Source: Bacteroidales bacterium (GTDB lineage Bacteria > Bacteroidota > Bacteroidia > Bacteroidales > JAIOZK01). From it: a stretch of 37,963 bases of DNA. This document shows positions 8,703 through 16,801 of the stretch, in pieces. Position numbers and translations under genes: made by a program. Every line of letters begins with the position of its first letter. The stretch's first letter is position 1. The stretch is from the NCBI GenBank assembly GCA_021740625.1, contig JAIOZK010000011.1, positions 1 to 37,963 on the forward strand, read 5' to 3'. Below the pieces are notes generated by a model. That model had not been told where the DNA came from and ran no database searches. It saw only the letters and a list, made by a program, of their open reading frames with translations.

Positions 8703-9034
8703 AACAGTCCTTACCCGGCACTCGATCGTTGGCAGAAGTTAGATAGCAGCTTGCGAAAAACGTTTTGCTTCAAACAGCTTGTCCAGGAATTGCGGTGTTT
8801 CGTCATGCTGAGCGCCATGCCCTTCTGGGGGGCATAGCCTAAAGATCATTGATTATCTGCGCATTTCTGCTTAACTCGGATGTGACCCAAATAGTAACAA
8901 GACACTTTTTGGTCGGCTTCGTTTGAAATGATATAGAAAGTTTTTGCAGTATGCGTCTTATGGGAAATATAAACTTATTGGAACATTAATTGTTAACCGT
9001 TTAATGCAAAATATTTAATACAATAAACGACAAT
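8703..9034. other. Gene-free stretch with remnants of a dispersed intergenic element
   Basis: No reading frame with coding character was found on either strand. It contains a segment TTTCGTCATGCTGAGCG (8799-8815), a motif I recognise as recurring in Bacteroidota intergenic repeats. This is followed by a small hairpin ATGCCC / GGGCAT (8817-8822 with 8830-8835), and near 8917-8935 by CGGCTTCGTTTGAAATGAT, which resembles the opposite end of such repeats. The 3' part upstream of 9035 is AT-rich, but I found no clear TAnnTTTG motif. Confidence 0.4.
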
Positions 9035-11050
9035 ATGACAAAAAAACAGACGAATCATCTTATCAATGAATCCTCACCCTATCTGCTCCAGCATGCCGGC
9101 AACCCGGTCGACTGGTATCCCTGGGGCAAAGAAGCCCTCGAAAAATCCAGGAATGAGAATAAACCCATGATCATCAGTGTGGGTTACGCAGCCTGTCACT
9201 GGTGTCATGTCATGGAAAAAGAATCTTTCGAGGATGAATCTGTGGCAAAGCTGATGAATGATCATTTTGTGTGTATTAAAGTCGACCGTGAAGAACGGCC
9301 TGATATTGATCAGGTTTATATGATAGCTGCCCAGTTGATCACCGGGCGTGGTGGATGGCCGTTGAATGCATTTGCTTTACCAGATGGAAAGCCGTTTTAC
9401 GCCGGTTCCTATTTCCCAAAGGAAAACTGGCGGGATATACTGAACCAGATACATAAATTATGGACCAATGAGCCGGATAAACTTCAGGAGCAGTCTGATT
9501 CGGTGCTGAAAGGATTAAAAGAAACAGAAGTAATCAAAGCACCCGGGGAAAAAGCGAAAATCAATAAAGAAAGAATTGAAAGCGCATGGGAATCATGGAA
9601 AACCAGTGTTGACCTTGAATGGGGTGGACAGAAAGGAGCACCCAAGTTTCCCATGCCTAGCAATTATAATTTTTTATTGACCTATCACTTTTATAACAAA
9701 GATGAAGATGCCTTGCTGGCTGTAAAAACCACACTTGACAGAATGGCCAAGGGTGGTATCTATGATCATGTTGGTGGTGGTTTTGCCCGGTATTCTGTGG
9801 ATAACAAGTGGCATGTTCCGCACTTTGAAAAGATGTTATACGACAATGCCCAGCTTGTCAGTTTGTATGCCCATACATGGCAGGTTATAGAAGAAGACCG
9901 TTATGAGGAAGTGATCGCAGAAACACTGGCCTTTGTGAAAAGAGAACTTACATCTGAGGAAGGAGGATTCTTTTCTTCCCTGGATGCTGACAGTGAAGGA
10001 GAAGAAGGGAAATATTACACATGGACGGAAGATGAACTGAAGGAAATCCTGGATCAGGACTTTGAGCTTATCAAAGATTATTTCAATGTGACCAAAGACG
10101 GTAATTGGGAAGGAACCAATGTGTTCTGGGTTACGCGTAAAAATCTGTGGTTCCTGGATAAGTACAAAATCACACTGAAGGAGTTTAAACAAAAAGTAAA
10201 TTCTGCCAAAGAGAAACTACTGAAGGCCAGGGAAAAAAGAGTGAGGCCCGCACTGGATGACAAGATCCTTACTTCCTGGAATGCCATGATGCTGAAGGCC
10301 TATGTGGATGCTTTCAGGGTTTTTGACAGAAAGGAATACCTTGAAGTGGCCATCAGGAATGCTGAATTCATTGCGGACAAAATGTACCGAAAAGAAGGTG
10401 GCCTTTTTAGGAATTACAAAAACGGAAAGGCCAGTATCAATGCTTTCCTGGATGATTATGCGATGAGTATTCAGGCCATGATATCCCTGTACCAGGCCAC
10501 GTTTGATGAAAAATGGCTTGGGTTTGCCTTAGAACTGAACAGTCACGTAATGCAGCACTTTTTTGATTCCAAAAGCGGAATGTTCTATTACACTTCAGAC
10601 CAGGATGAAGCGCTGGTAGTTCGCAAGATGGAGTTGGCCGATAATGTTATACCGGCTTCAAACTCGGTGATGGCGCACAACCTATTTCTCCTGGGAGCAT
10701 TATACGGTAAGCAGGACTGGATCAATGCCTCTGAAAAGATGATGCAAAACATGTTGCCCGAATTTGAGCAGAACCCTGCTTTTTATACCCACTGGGGTAG
10801 CCTGATGTTGATAAGACTCTTTCCTTTTCATGAAGTGGCCATTGTAGGACCCAAGGCCCATGGCAAGCGCAGGGAGATTGATGAATACTACCTTCCCAAT
10901 ACCATACTGCTAGGAGGAAAAGAAGAAGGTAAACTCCCACTGTTAAAAGACAAATTACGGTCAGGTAAGACCATGATCTATGACTGCGTGGAGAAAACCT
11001 GCAAAATGCCTACAGTGGATGCTGAGAAGGTAATTGATCGGTTGATATGA
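9035..11050 (+). CDS. YyaL/SSP411-type protein: thioredoxin-fold domain plus (alpha/alpha)6 domain
   Basis: The 671 residues match the YyaL family (DUF255). The N-terminal thioredoxin-like domain (residues 1-165) carries NPVDWYPWG, then [18 protein letters not shown] with the CxxC pair, then DREERPDID and [19 protein letters not shown]. The rest is the six-hairpin barrel related to N-acylglucosamine 2-epimerase and cellulase folds, with [33 protein letters not shown] and [16 protein letters not shown]. The length is normal. The cellular function of the family is not established. The gene stands alone, followed by the MITE at 11091. Confidence 0.9.
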   Translation: MTKKQTNHLINESSPYLLQHAGNPVDWYPWGKEALEKSRNENKPMIISVGYAACHWCHVMEKESFEDESVAKLMNDHFVCIKVDREERPDIDQVYMIAAQLITGRGGWPLNAFALPDGKPFYAGSYFPKENWRDILNQIHKLWTNEPDKLQEQSDSVLKGLKETEVIKAPGEKAKINKERIESAWESWKTSVDLEWGGQKGAPKFPMPSNYNFLLTYHFYNKDEDALLAVKTTLDRMAKGGIYDHVGGGFARYSVDNKWHVPHFEKMLYDNAQLVSLYAHTWQVIEEDRYEEVIAETLAFVKRELTSEEGGFFSSLDADSEGEEGKYYTWTEDELKEILDQDFELIKDYFNVTKDGNWEGTNVFWVTRKNLWFLDKYKITLKEFKQKVNSAKEKLLKAREKRVRPALDDKILTSWNAMMLKAYVDAFRVFDRKEYLEVAIRNAEFIADKMYRKEGGLFRNYKNGKASINAFLDDYAMSIQAMISLYQATFDEKWLGFALELNSHVMQHFFDSKSGMFYYTSDQDEALVVRKMELADNVIPASNSVMAHNLFLLGALYGKQDWINASEKMMQNMLPEFEQNPAFYTHWGSLMLIRLFPFHEVAIVGPKAHGKRREIDEYYLPNTILLGGKEEGKLPLLKDKLRSGKTMIYDCVEKTCKMPTVDAEKVIDRLI

Positions 11051-11084
11051 TGGATCTCACTATTTCCTAATAAAAATTACTCCT

Positions 11085-11256
11085 TAGTTAGAGTCTGTCC
11101 ATAAACTCGCCCTCCTTCGCAAACCCCTCTAACTCTCCGCCTGAGGCGGAGAGAACCATCCAACCCCTTGGTTGTGTGGGGGATTCCCCCTCAGGGGACT
11201 AAAGGGGTGCGGGAGGGTGGTGGTAAAATTGAGACTTTATGGACAAACTCTAGTTA
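11085..11256. mobile_element. MITE, 160 bp, with terminal inverted repeats and TAGTTA target duplication
   Basis: The element spans 11091-11250. Its ends are GAGTCTGTCCATAAA and, read inward from the other side, GAGTTTGTCCATAAA, which agree at 14 of 15 positions. Direct repeats TAGTTA flank it at 11085-11090 and 11251-11256. The inside is G/C-run rich and self-complementary over most of its length, including the near-perfect palindrome CTCTCCGCC / GGCGGAGAG (11133-11153). There is no coding capacity, so movement would need a transposase encoded elsewhere. The ends resemble those of IS5-superfamily elements, which is my inference only. Confidence 0.75.
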
Positions 11257-11337
11257 TGGTGGCCCTGTCAACTGGTCTTGTACTCTGAAGAAGCTATTTC
11301 CAATTAGAACACTATGAGTTAAGTGTTTTACTGAAAT

Positions 11338-11619
11338 CTGAACATTTCAATCAGTGAAGCTGCAAAACTCTTAAGTGTTAATCCAGAAACCTTAAGGAGA
11401 TGGGATAAATCCGGAAAATTTCAGAGTGTAATACATCCAATGAGTAATTTTAGAGTGTATCCTGAAAGTAAGGTATTGTCTCTTGTAGAAGAGTTACAGT
11501 TAGAAATAGAATACCGCAAAAACAAGACAGAAGAACAAACACCCTTTTTTGAATCTAATCTTGGAAAATTATACAGGAAAGATTGTCAGATGAAATTCAT
11601 ATCAAAAGGATTGCTTTAG
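11338..11619 (+). pseudogene. MerR-type helix-turn-helix protein fragment lacking a start codon
   Basis: The frame from CTG at 11338 encodes NISISEAAKLLSVNPETLRR and then WDKSGKF, a classical MerR-like helix-turn-helix with wing. A stop codon lies just upstream (TGA at 11332-11334) and no ATG, GTG or TTG precedes the conserved start of the domain. The original start was probably at the CTG, mutated from ATG. After about 75 residues the sequence loses family character and stops at 11617-11619. This kind of HTH stands alone in regulators but also at the N-terminus of some Bacteroidota DNA methyltransferases. The fragment at 11565-11669 may be the tail of the same gene in another frame. Confidence 0.55.
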
Positions 11620-11669
11620 GAAAAGATGAAGTTGACGCTATTAAAAGACGTAAAGGTTTACGCGGATAA
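11565..11669 (+). pseudogene. C-terminal gene fragment overlapping the HTH fragment in another frame
   Basis: A frame shifted from the HTH fragment reads IQERLSDEIHIKRIALGKDE and VDAIKRRKGLRG before TAA at 11667-11669. It is rich in helix-forming charged residues and keeps codon-like character, in contrast to the end of the HTH frame. I read it as the original C-terminus of the HTH-bearing gene after an internal deletion with a frame change. Its stop overlaps the end of the convergent frame at 11658, a compact arrangement that suggests both ends are genuine. No family could be assigned. Confidence 0.35.
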
Positions 11670-12065
11670 CAATTTGTGTATATCTTGAATCAATAATATA
11701 GAGAGCTTCTGCATATGTTTATTGTATGGGCTTCTGGCGGCATTCAGCGGTGGATCAAGATAGTATATACCATCAAGTTTCGTTAGGAATTTTGTATAAA
11801 CCATAAACAGTCCAGAAACCAATGTATGGGCTATGTTATTTTTTTGTTTTCTTTCTACTTCATTGAAGAATATTCCAACAACCCTGATTCGATGATCTAC
11901 AAATTTTTCAGTACCTGCTATGGTCGAGTAAAAGATCGTATAACTACCTTTTGTCTCTTTTCCACTGATTATCTTTGGTAAGCAATCAAGGACTCTTAAA
12001 GTGAACTCATAAAATTGATGAATGCTGCTTTTCTTTTTTTGCAGGTCTTTATCAAGTGATAGTAT
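11658..12065 (-). pseudogene. Unrecognised gene, 5' truncated or decayed
   Basis: The minus strand is open for about 135 codons between TAA at 12066-12068 and TAA at 11658-11660. The product contains SSIHQFYEFTLRVLDCLPKI, GSYTIFYSTIAGTEKFVDHR, IRVVGIFFNEVERKQKNNIA and YYLDPPLNAARSPYNKHMQK. It looks like real protein with alternating strands and helices. There is no start codon in the first 80 codons, so it is probably the remnant of a longer gene. I do not recognise the family. Its position, tail to tail with a possible methylase fragment, would fit a restriction-endonuclease remnant, but that is inference only. Confidence 0.4.
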
Positions 12066-12143
12066 TTATAATTGTTATTTTTAATCAAAATTATAAATTT
12101 TATTCATCCTTGTTTGATTGGTATTTTAATAAGTTTTTATTTT

Positions 12144-12572
12144 ATGATTCCCAAACTCCTCGTTTTCTTTCAATTCATAGGCATTGCCCTTGTGATTTTA
12201 TCAGGAAGAGTCATTCCTTCCGGTTACGCGTATTTTGCCATCTCAAGCCTTGGTGTAATCTTGGGGCTCTGGGCAATATTTGAACAAAAACCCGGTAATT
12301 TCAATATAACACCTACCAATAAGTCAGGTGCCAGATTTGTTACAAAGGGACCTTATAAATATATACGGCATCCCATGTACCTTGCAATCATCATCGCTTT
12401 TGTTCCTTTGATAATAGATCATTATAATACCTGGCGATTGTTATCGGGATTTTTCCTGCTGATCGTACTGATCATCAAACTGGAATACGAAGAAAAAAAA
12501 CTGATGAAACAGTTTGCTGGCTATAAGGAATACAAGAGAAGGAGTTGGAAAATACTGCCTCCGGTCTATTAA
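12144..12572 (+). CDS. Isoprenylcysteine carboxylmethyltransferase-family membrane protein
   Basis: I chose the start MIPKLLVFFQFIG because the 24 residues upstream are AT-rich and non-conserved. The 142-residue protein has about four hydrophobic segments. The family signature is GPYKYIRHPMYLA (about residue 70), followed by a C-terminal EEKKLMKQF and GYKEYKRR. These bind SAM and the substrate head in the ICMT/PEMT group (SAM-dependent membrane methyltransferases). Bacterial members act on unknown lipids or small molecules. It lies next to the decayed accessory stretch and convergent to pcm. Confidence 0.8.
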   Translation: MIPKLLVFFQFIGIALVILSGRVIPSGYAYFAISSLGVILGLWAIFEQKPGNFNITPTNKSGARFVTKGPYKYIRHPMYLAIIIAFVPLIIDHYNTWRLLSGFFLLIVLIIKLEYEEKKLMKQFAGYKEYKRRSWKILPPVY

Positions 12573-12582
12573 TTCCATATTT

Positions 12583-12690
12583 CAGATTGCAGATTACAGA
12601 TTCCAGATTCCAGATTGGTTTCTAGTGGAATCCTTAATCTGTAATTTGTAATCTGAAATTTGTAATCTGAAATCTGTAACCTGTAATCTT
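12583..12690. repeat. Inverted heptamer array, units cagattN and aatctgN
   Basis: Five units of cagattN (12583-12617) face eight units of aatctgN or aatttgN (12636-12690), the reverse complement of the first set. The period is strictly 7 bp in both arms. The array fills the gap between two convergent genes and could form a long hairpin. The same heptamer recurs at 16367-16422. Confidence 0.75.
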
Positions 12691-12697
12691 CGGTTGA

Positions 12698-13432
12698 TTA
12701 ATATGTCTTTCCTTCTTCATCTATCATCGGCACAAACTGCACGGGCAATACGGCTTTTTGTTTGAGCTTTCCTTTTTCTTTTCTCAAAAGATAGAGTTTC
12801 TGGGTCCATCTTTCACCTACCGGGATGATCATGCGGCCACCTTCGGCAAGTTGCTTTTCCAGTGGTTTGGGAATATCTGTTGGTGCACAGGTGACAATGA
12901 TGGCATCGAAAGGGGCTTTTTCGGGCCAACCCTTATGGCCATCACCAATCCGGGTGTAAATATTGTTGTAATCCAGTTTTGCAAAAGTTTCCATGGCCCG
13001 AACTCCGAGGGGCTCAATGATCTCAATGGTAAAAACCGAATCGCACAACTTTGCAAGAACGGCTGCCTGGTATCCTGATCCTGTTCCGATTTCCAATACC
13101 CTGTCTTTCCTGCTGAGATCAAGTTTTTCGGTCATGTAGGCAACAATATAAGGTTGCGAAATGGTTTGCTCATAACCGATGGGCAGGGGAGAATCGTCAT
13201 AAGCATGTCCTTTATACTGGTCGATAACAAATTCATGACGGGGCACTTCAAGCATGGCATCAGTTACTTTTTCGTCATCAACACCCCGCATTTTGATCTG
13301 TGTCAATACCATCTCTTTTCTCTGATCTTCATAGCTCATATTGTTGCTGGTTTGAGTGAAACATCCCTGGCTTACATTGAGTGTAAAAATGATTAATATT
13401 GCAAACACCCGCTTTGAATTCTTTTTCATCAT
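12698..13432 (-). CDS. pcm: Protein-L-isoaspartate O-methyltransferase, possibly exported
   Basis: The enzyme methylates isoaspartyl residues of damaged proteins using SAM, starting their repair. Typical segments are MVLTQIKMRGV, VPRHEFV, YDDSPLPIGYEQTISQPYIV, the SAM-binding VLEIGTGSGYQAAVLA and GGRMIIPVG. From the ATG at 13432 the protein is 244 residues and begins MMKKNSKRVFAILIIFTLN, a good signal peptide ending near SQGC with a poor lipobox. Internal Met at MSYEDQRKEM would give the normal cytoplasmic length of about 212 residues. Export would be odd, because SAM is not known to be available outside the cytoplasm. Both starts remain open. Confidence 0.85.
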   Translation of the reverse strand: MMKKNSKRVFAILIIFTLNVSQGCFTQTSNNMSYEDQRKEMVLTQIKMRGVDDEKVTDAMLEVPRHEFVIDQYKGHAYDDSPLPIGYEQTISQPYIVAYMTEKLDLSRKDRVLEIGTGSGYQAAVLAKLCDSVFTIEIIEPLGVRAMETFAKLDYNNIYTRIGDGHKGWPEKAPFDAIIVTCAPTDIPKPLEKQLAEGGRMIIPVGERWTQKLYLLRKEKGKLKQKAVLPVQFVPMIDEEGKTY

Positions 13433-13510
13433 AATGTTTAAAATTACAAAAATGCTGAGGATTTTCAAATGGATTTAGCAGGAATCCAAAAGAATATGGT
13501 GCAACATCTC

Positions 13511-14470
13511 TTACCCCCTGACAAACAAATAATACAGATAAGCAATGTACAAACATACAAAGATTAAACCGCTCAAACGGTTGATCCTGGTCTTTCGGTC
13601 AAGGCCAAGGACAAGGATGATGATGGCAGTAGAAAAAACCATCACCAGGATGTCGATGTTGTTGATGACATCGAAGGGTAGGGGTTTGATCAATGCACTG
13701 ATGCCGAGTACCCAGAGCAGGTTGAATATGTTGGAACCGATCACGTTGCCCACGGCAATGTCAACACTTTTCTTCTTTGCCGCGATCACAGAAGTAACCA
13801 GTTCGGGAAGGGAAGTGCCAATGGCCACAACAGTCAGACCGATAAAATCCTGACTGAGCCCCACATCCCTGGCAATTTTACTTGCCCCGGTCACAACCCA
13901 TTCGCCACCGAAGAATAGCATGATCATCCCGAGAAGAACATAAAATGCAGGCTTCTTAAGATTATTCCCTAAGATCTCACTACCTTTCTGCGGTTCATCT
14001 TCTTTCCGGGCGATCTTGAAAATATACAACATGAACATCATAAAAAAGAATAGCAATATGACGCCGTCGGCCCTGTCGATGATCAGGTGACTTTCAGTAT
14101 CAGAAAATGCGGCATTGGCAAGGAATCCAACCAGCAATGCAGCAATAATGGCAAAAGGAATTTCAGAATATATGGTATTTTTTTTCAGGGGAAGGGGGTT
14201 GAATACCGCAGACAAACCCAGGATCAGCAACACATTGGCCACATTGCTGCCGAAAATATTTCCGATGGCAATGGGCGCATTGCCCTTAAAACTTGCAAAA
14301 AGATTGATGATGAGTTCAGGGAGGGAAGTACCCAGTGATACAATGGTCAGACCAATCACAATATCACTTACATGGTAATTACGGGCAATGCGTGTAGCTC
14401 CCTTGATCAGCAATTCCGCACCCTTGATCAGCAGGAAGAATCCTGCGGCAAACAATATATATTGCAACAT
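13511..14470 (-). CDS. Calcium/sodium antiporter (CaCA family, YrbG-like)
   Basis: The 319-residue inner-membrane protein has ten or so hydrophobic segments and the two inverted alpha repeats of the CaCA family. These are GTSLPELIINLFA with GNIFGSNVANVLLILG in the first half and GTSLPELVTSVIA with GNVIGSNIFNLLWVLG in the second. The acidic residues in the two GTSLPEL motifs bind the cation. The length fits YrbG-type proteins, which exchange Na+ or H+ for Ca2+; the actual ion cannot be read from sequence. A TATCTTTA sequence on the minus strand at 14492-14499 may serve as promoter, about 20 bases upstream. Confidence 0.9.
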   Translation of the reverse strand: MLQYILFAAGFFLLIKGAELLIKGATRIARNYHVSDIVIGLTIVSLGTSLPELIINLFASFKGNAPIAIGNIFGSNVANVLLILGLSAVFNPLPLKKNTIYSEIPFAIIAALLVGFLANAAFSDTESHLIIDRADGVILLFFFMMFMLYIFKIARKEDEPQKGSEILGNNLKKPAFYVLLGMIMLFFGGEWVVTGASKIARDVGLSQDFIGLTVVAIGTSLPELVTSVIAAKKKSVDIAVGNVIGSNIFNLLWVLGISALIKPLPFDVINNIDILVMVFSTAIIILVLGLDRKTRINRLSGLIFVCLYIAYLYYLFVRG

Positions 14471-14622
14471 TTTCCTTCGGTTAAAAAGATGTAAAGATAA
14501 GTTATTCGAAAAAATAAAAAAGGAGCGTTAAAACTTATTGGGACTATCAGTTCATATTCATGATTTTTTCCCTTTGCAGGTCAACAACATACTTCAATTC
14601 GACCAAAAGTCACAGCTTTCAT

Positions 14623-14630
14623 TAATTTTG
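14623..14630 (+). promoter_or_regulatory. Putative -7 element for the atypical SDR gene
   Basis: TAATTTTG matches TAnnTTTG and lies 16 bases before the ATG at 14647. A weak -33 candidate TTCG is at 14598-14601. Confidence 0.35.
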
Positions 14631-14646
14631 TAAAAAATGATCTAAG

Positions 14647-15423
14647 ATGAATTTACAGATAAAAAACAAGCGTTTTATTGTTTGCGGAGCTTCCGGTGGT
14701 TTTGGATATTCCGTTGCGAAGGCACTTTTGAAAGAAGGAGCAAAGATTATATCCATTGCAAGAAGTGATAAGAGCCTCAAAGAATTTGAAAAGAACTTTC
14801 CGGATGCAATACAAAACATCAAAGGAGATCTTACAGAGGAGAAGACGCTGGGCGAAATACTGAATGTTATCGGAGATAATTTTCTGGATGGGATCTTTGT
14901 CAATGCTGGTGGCCCGCCGCCAAAATCAGTGGAAGAAACAGAGATGAAAGACTGGGACCAGGCATACCAGCTCGTTTTCAGGTGGAAGGTGGACCTGGTT
15001 AAAAGACTGCTCCCAAAGTTTAAAGAACAGCAATACGGGAGGATTGTTTTCCTGGAAAGCATGTCGGTAAAACAACCTGTAGAAAACCTTGTGTTAAGCA
15101 CTTCTCTTAGGCTTGCCGTTGTAGGCTTTGCCAAAACCCTTGCACAGGAGACAGCACAGAATGGAATTACGGCAAATGTATTGGGACCGGGTTATCATGA
15201 CACCCAGGCCATGCAAAGATTGTATAAAAAAAGGGCAGAGGAACAAGGCATCAGTGTGGAGAAAGCCCGTAATTCTTTCGAAAAGGAAGTTCCGGTTGGC
15301 AAAATGGGAGAGGCCGCCGAACTTTCCTCACTGGCACTATGGCTCTTATCGCCTTTATCAAGATATGTTACAGGGCAAACCTTCAGTGTGGACGGAGGAA
15401 AGAATAAATCTATTTTCGGATAG
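14647..15423 (+). CDS. SDR-family protein lacking the catalytic Tyr and Lys
   Basis: The 258 residues form a Rossmann-type SDR: CGASGGFGYSVAKALL is the cofactor loop, FVNAGGPPP the NAG motif and GQTFSVDGG the C-terminus. The Ser of the active site is present (FLESMSV, Ser138), but the YxxxK pair expected at 151 and 155 reads S151 and R155. Thus the classic proton relay is missing. Related SDR proteins with SVKQP followed by LS and R are known to me as a distinct subgroup usually annotated as 3-oxoacyl-ACP reductase. That name should not be trusted here. The gene ends in a 14-bp tail-to-tail overlap with the EamA transporter. Confidence 0.8.
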   Translation: MNLQIKNKRFIVCGASGGFGYSVAKALLKEGAKIISIARSDKSLKEFEKNFPDAIQNIKGDLTEEKTLGEILNVIGDNFLDGIFVNAGGPPPKSVEETEMKDWDQAYQLVFRWKVDLVKRLLPKFKEQQYGRIVFLESMSVKQPVENLVLSTSLRLAVVGFAKTLAQETAQNGITANVLGPGYHDTQAMQRLYKKRAEEQGISVEKARNSFEKEVPVGKMGEAAELSSLALWLLSPLSRYVTGQTFSVDGGKNKSIFG

Positions 15424-16315
15424 GTCTGCTTTTGCGGATACTTACAAAATAAACCCCGGTAAATACCAGTATGGCTGCGATCCCTTGCTGCCAGATCAGC
15501 ATATCCATGCCAATGGATACAGCCGTGAGAGAAGCAATCACCGGTTGGGAATACATGTATATGCTGGAAACCACAGGACTGACATGTTTCAGAGAATAAT
15601 TGAAAAGCAAATAGGCAAGTATGGTAGTACCGGCAACGACATAAAGCAGGGAAAACCAGAAACGCAGCGGAATAACACTGAAATCAGTTTGCATAAACGG
15701 ACCAATACAAAGTGGAAAAACATATATAAAGCCGAACAAAAAAACCCATTTCATCACGGTGAGTGCTTTATATTTCACCATCATGGGCTTTACAAGCACC
15801 AGGTAAAAGCCGAATGCAGCAGCATTGATGAATACGAGCAGATTTCCCGTGAAAGTACTTGAGGTAAAAGACAGGCTTCCGCCTGATAGGATCAGCAAAC
15901 CGGCCCCACTCAGTCCGATCAGGATCCCGGTGATCTTGTTTTTTGTAATGACCTCATTCAGCAACATATTGGAAAACAACAAAACCAGGATGGGCACTAC
16001 CAGCATAATGATGGATGCATTGATGGGGGTGGTCAGGTTGAGGCCTTCAAAAAACAGGATCTGGTTGGTGGCCACACCGAAAAGCGCACATAAGACTAGG
16101 CGTAAAAGATCTTTCCTTCTGACCTTTTCATTGATCATAAAAAAATGAAAAGCCCAGAAAAAAACAACAGCTCCTGCCACACGGATCAGGATGATGGCCC
16201 TTGGTGCAAAGTACTCGGGCATCATGCCTTTGGCGATCACGTAATTCAGCCCGTAGAGCAAATTTGCCCCCAGCAAAGCCAGATGAGCCTTTAATGTATT
16301 CTTACTGCCATACAT
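15410..16315 (-). CDS. EamA/DMT-family transporter
   Basis: The 301-residue protein has ten hydrophobic segments in two homologous halves of five, as in the drug/metabolite transporter family. Examples are ALLGANLLYGLNYVIAKG at the N-terminus and VAGTTILAYLLFNYSLKHV followed by SSIYMYSQPVIASL in the second half. Such proteins sit in the inner membrane and export metabolites such as amino acids or related compounds; the substrate cannot be predicted. The 3' end overlaps the SDR gene by 14 bases in convergent orientation. Upstream, toward the DUF3127 gene, is a heptamer array. Confidence 0.85.
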   Translation of the reverse strand: MYGSKNTLKAHLALLGANLLYGLNYVIAKGMMPEYFAPRAIILIRVAGAVVFFWAFHFFMINEKVRRKDLLRLVLCALFGVATNQILFFEGLNLTTPINASIIMLVVPILVLLFSNMLLNEVITKNKITGILIGLSGAGLLILSGGSLSFTSSTFTGNLLVFINAAAFGFYLVLVKPMMVKYKALTVMKWVFLFGFIYVFPLCIGPFMQTDFSVIPLRFWFSLLYVVAGTTILAYLLFNYSLKHVSPVVSSIYMYSQPVIASLTAVSIGMDMLIWQQGIAAILVFTGVYFVSIRKSRPIRK

Positions 16316-16366
16316 GAATAGACTTGCAAAAATTGTTTTATCCCAAATCCGAAATCAGCAACCCTA

Positions 16367-16422
16367 AATCTGTAATCTGCAATCTGCAATCTGTAATCTG
16401 TAATTTGTAATCTGCAATCATC
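16367..16422. repeat. Heptamer repeat, unit aatctgN
   Basis: Eight consecutive 7-bp units (aatctgt, aatctgc, aatctgc, aatctgt, aatctgt, aatttgt, aatctgc, aatcatc) fill the gap between the EamA and DUF3127 genes. The unit is the same as at 12636-12690, 3.7 kb away. Confidence 0.75.
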
Positions 16423-16789
16423 AGAATGGCAAATCATCCGGAGCCTCCGGCAAAGGTATTTCTTCGTCCGGTGCCGGTGGAGCAGGGGGCATGCCTTCTC
16501 CGGCTTTTTCGATTTTCCATGCTTCCAGGTTGGTAAAGTAGGAAACCTTGTCATTCTTTTCCCACTTCCTGCCGCGGATATTAAAGCTGATATTCAGCTC
16601 ATCACCTGTATTGAATTTATCGATCAGGTCGCATTTATCATTGGTAAGCTGGAATTTGATATGATCCACGAATTCAAAATTACCCGTGTTCTCTTTTTTC
16701 TCGATGATGAATTCACGCTTGCTGAACTTATCACTGATCTGCTGTGTTTCCCCTATTTCGTATAAAGTACCGCTCAACTCGAAACTCAT
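16421..16789 (-). CDS. DUF3127 protein with SSB-like acidic tail
   Basis: The 122-residue protein matches the Bacteroidota DUF3127 family, with MSFELSGTLYEIGETQQIS, FSKREFIIEK, IKFQLTNDKCDLIDKFN and FNIRGRKWE. The beta-rich pattern fits an OB fold. The tail after residue 100 is proline- and acid-rich and ends PEAPDDLPF. This is very like the DDDIPF tip of single-stranded DNA-binding protein that recruits replication and repair enzymes. The similarity suggests a nucleic-acid role, but the family function is not established. It lies downstream of the T9SS cargo gene on the same strand with a 12-bp gap, so the two may share a transcript. Confidence 0.85.
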   Translation of the reverse strand: MSFELSGTLYEIGETQQISDKFSKREFIIEKKENTGNFEFVDHIKFQLTNDKCDLIDKFNTGDELNISFNIRGRKWEKNDKVSYFTNLEAWKIEKAGEGMPPAPPAPDEEIPLPEAPDDLPF

Positions 16790-16801
16790 AAAATTTCTTT
16801 T

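Noticed and set aside
8703-9034. Possible decayed gene upstream of the YyaL gene
   Set aside because: No frame has coding character, and the only recognisable parts are short dispersed-repeat motifs.
12583-16422. Heptamer arrays as CRISPR repeats
   Set aside because: There are no spacers. The units are adjacent 7-bp repeats, far too short, and no cas genes are present.
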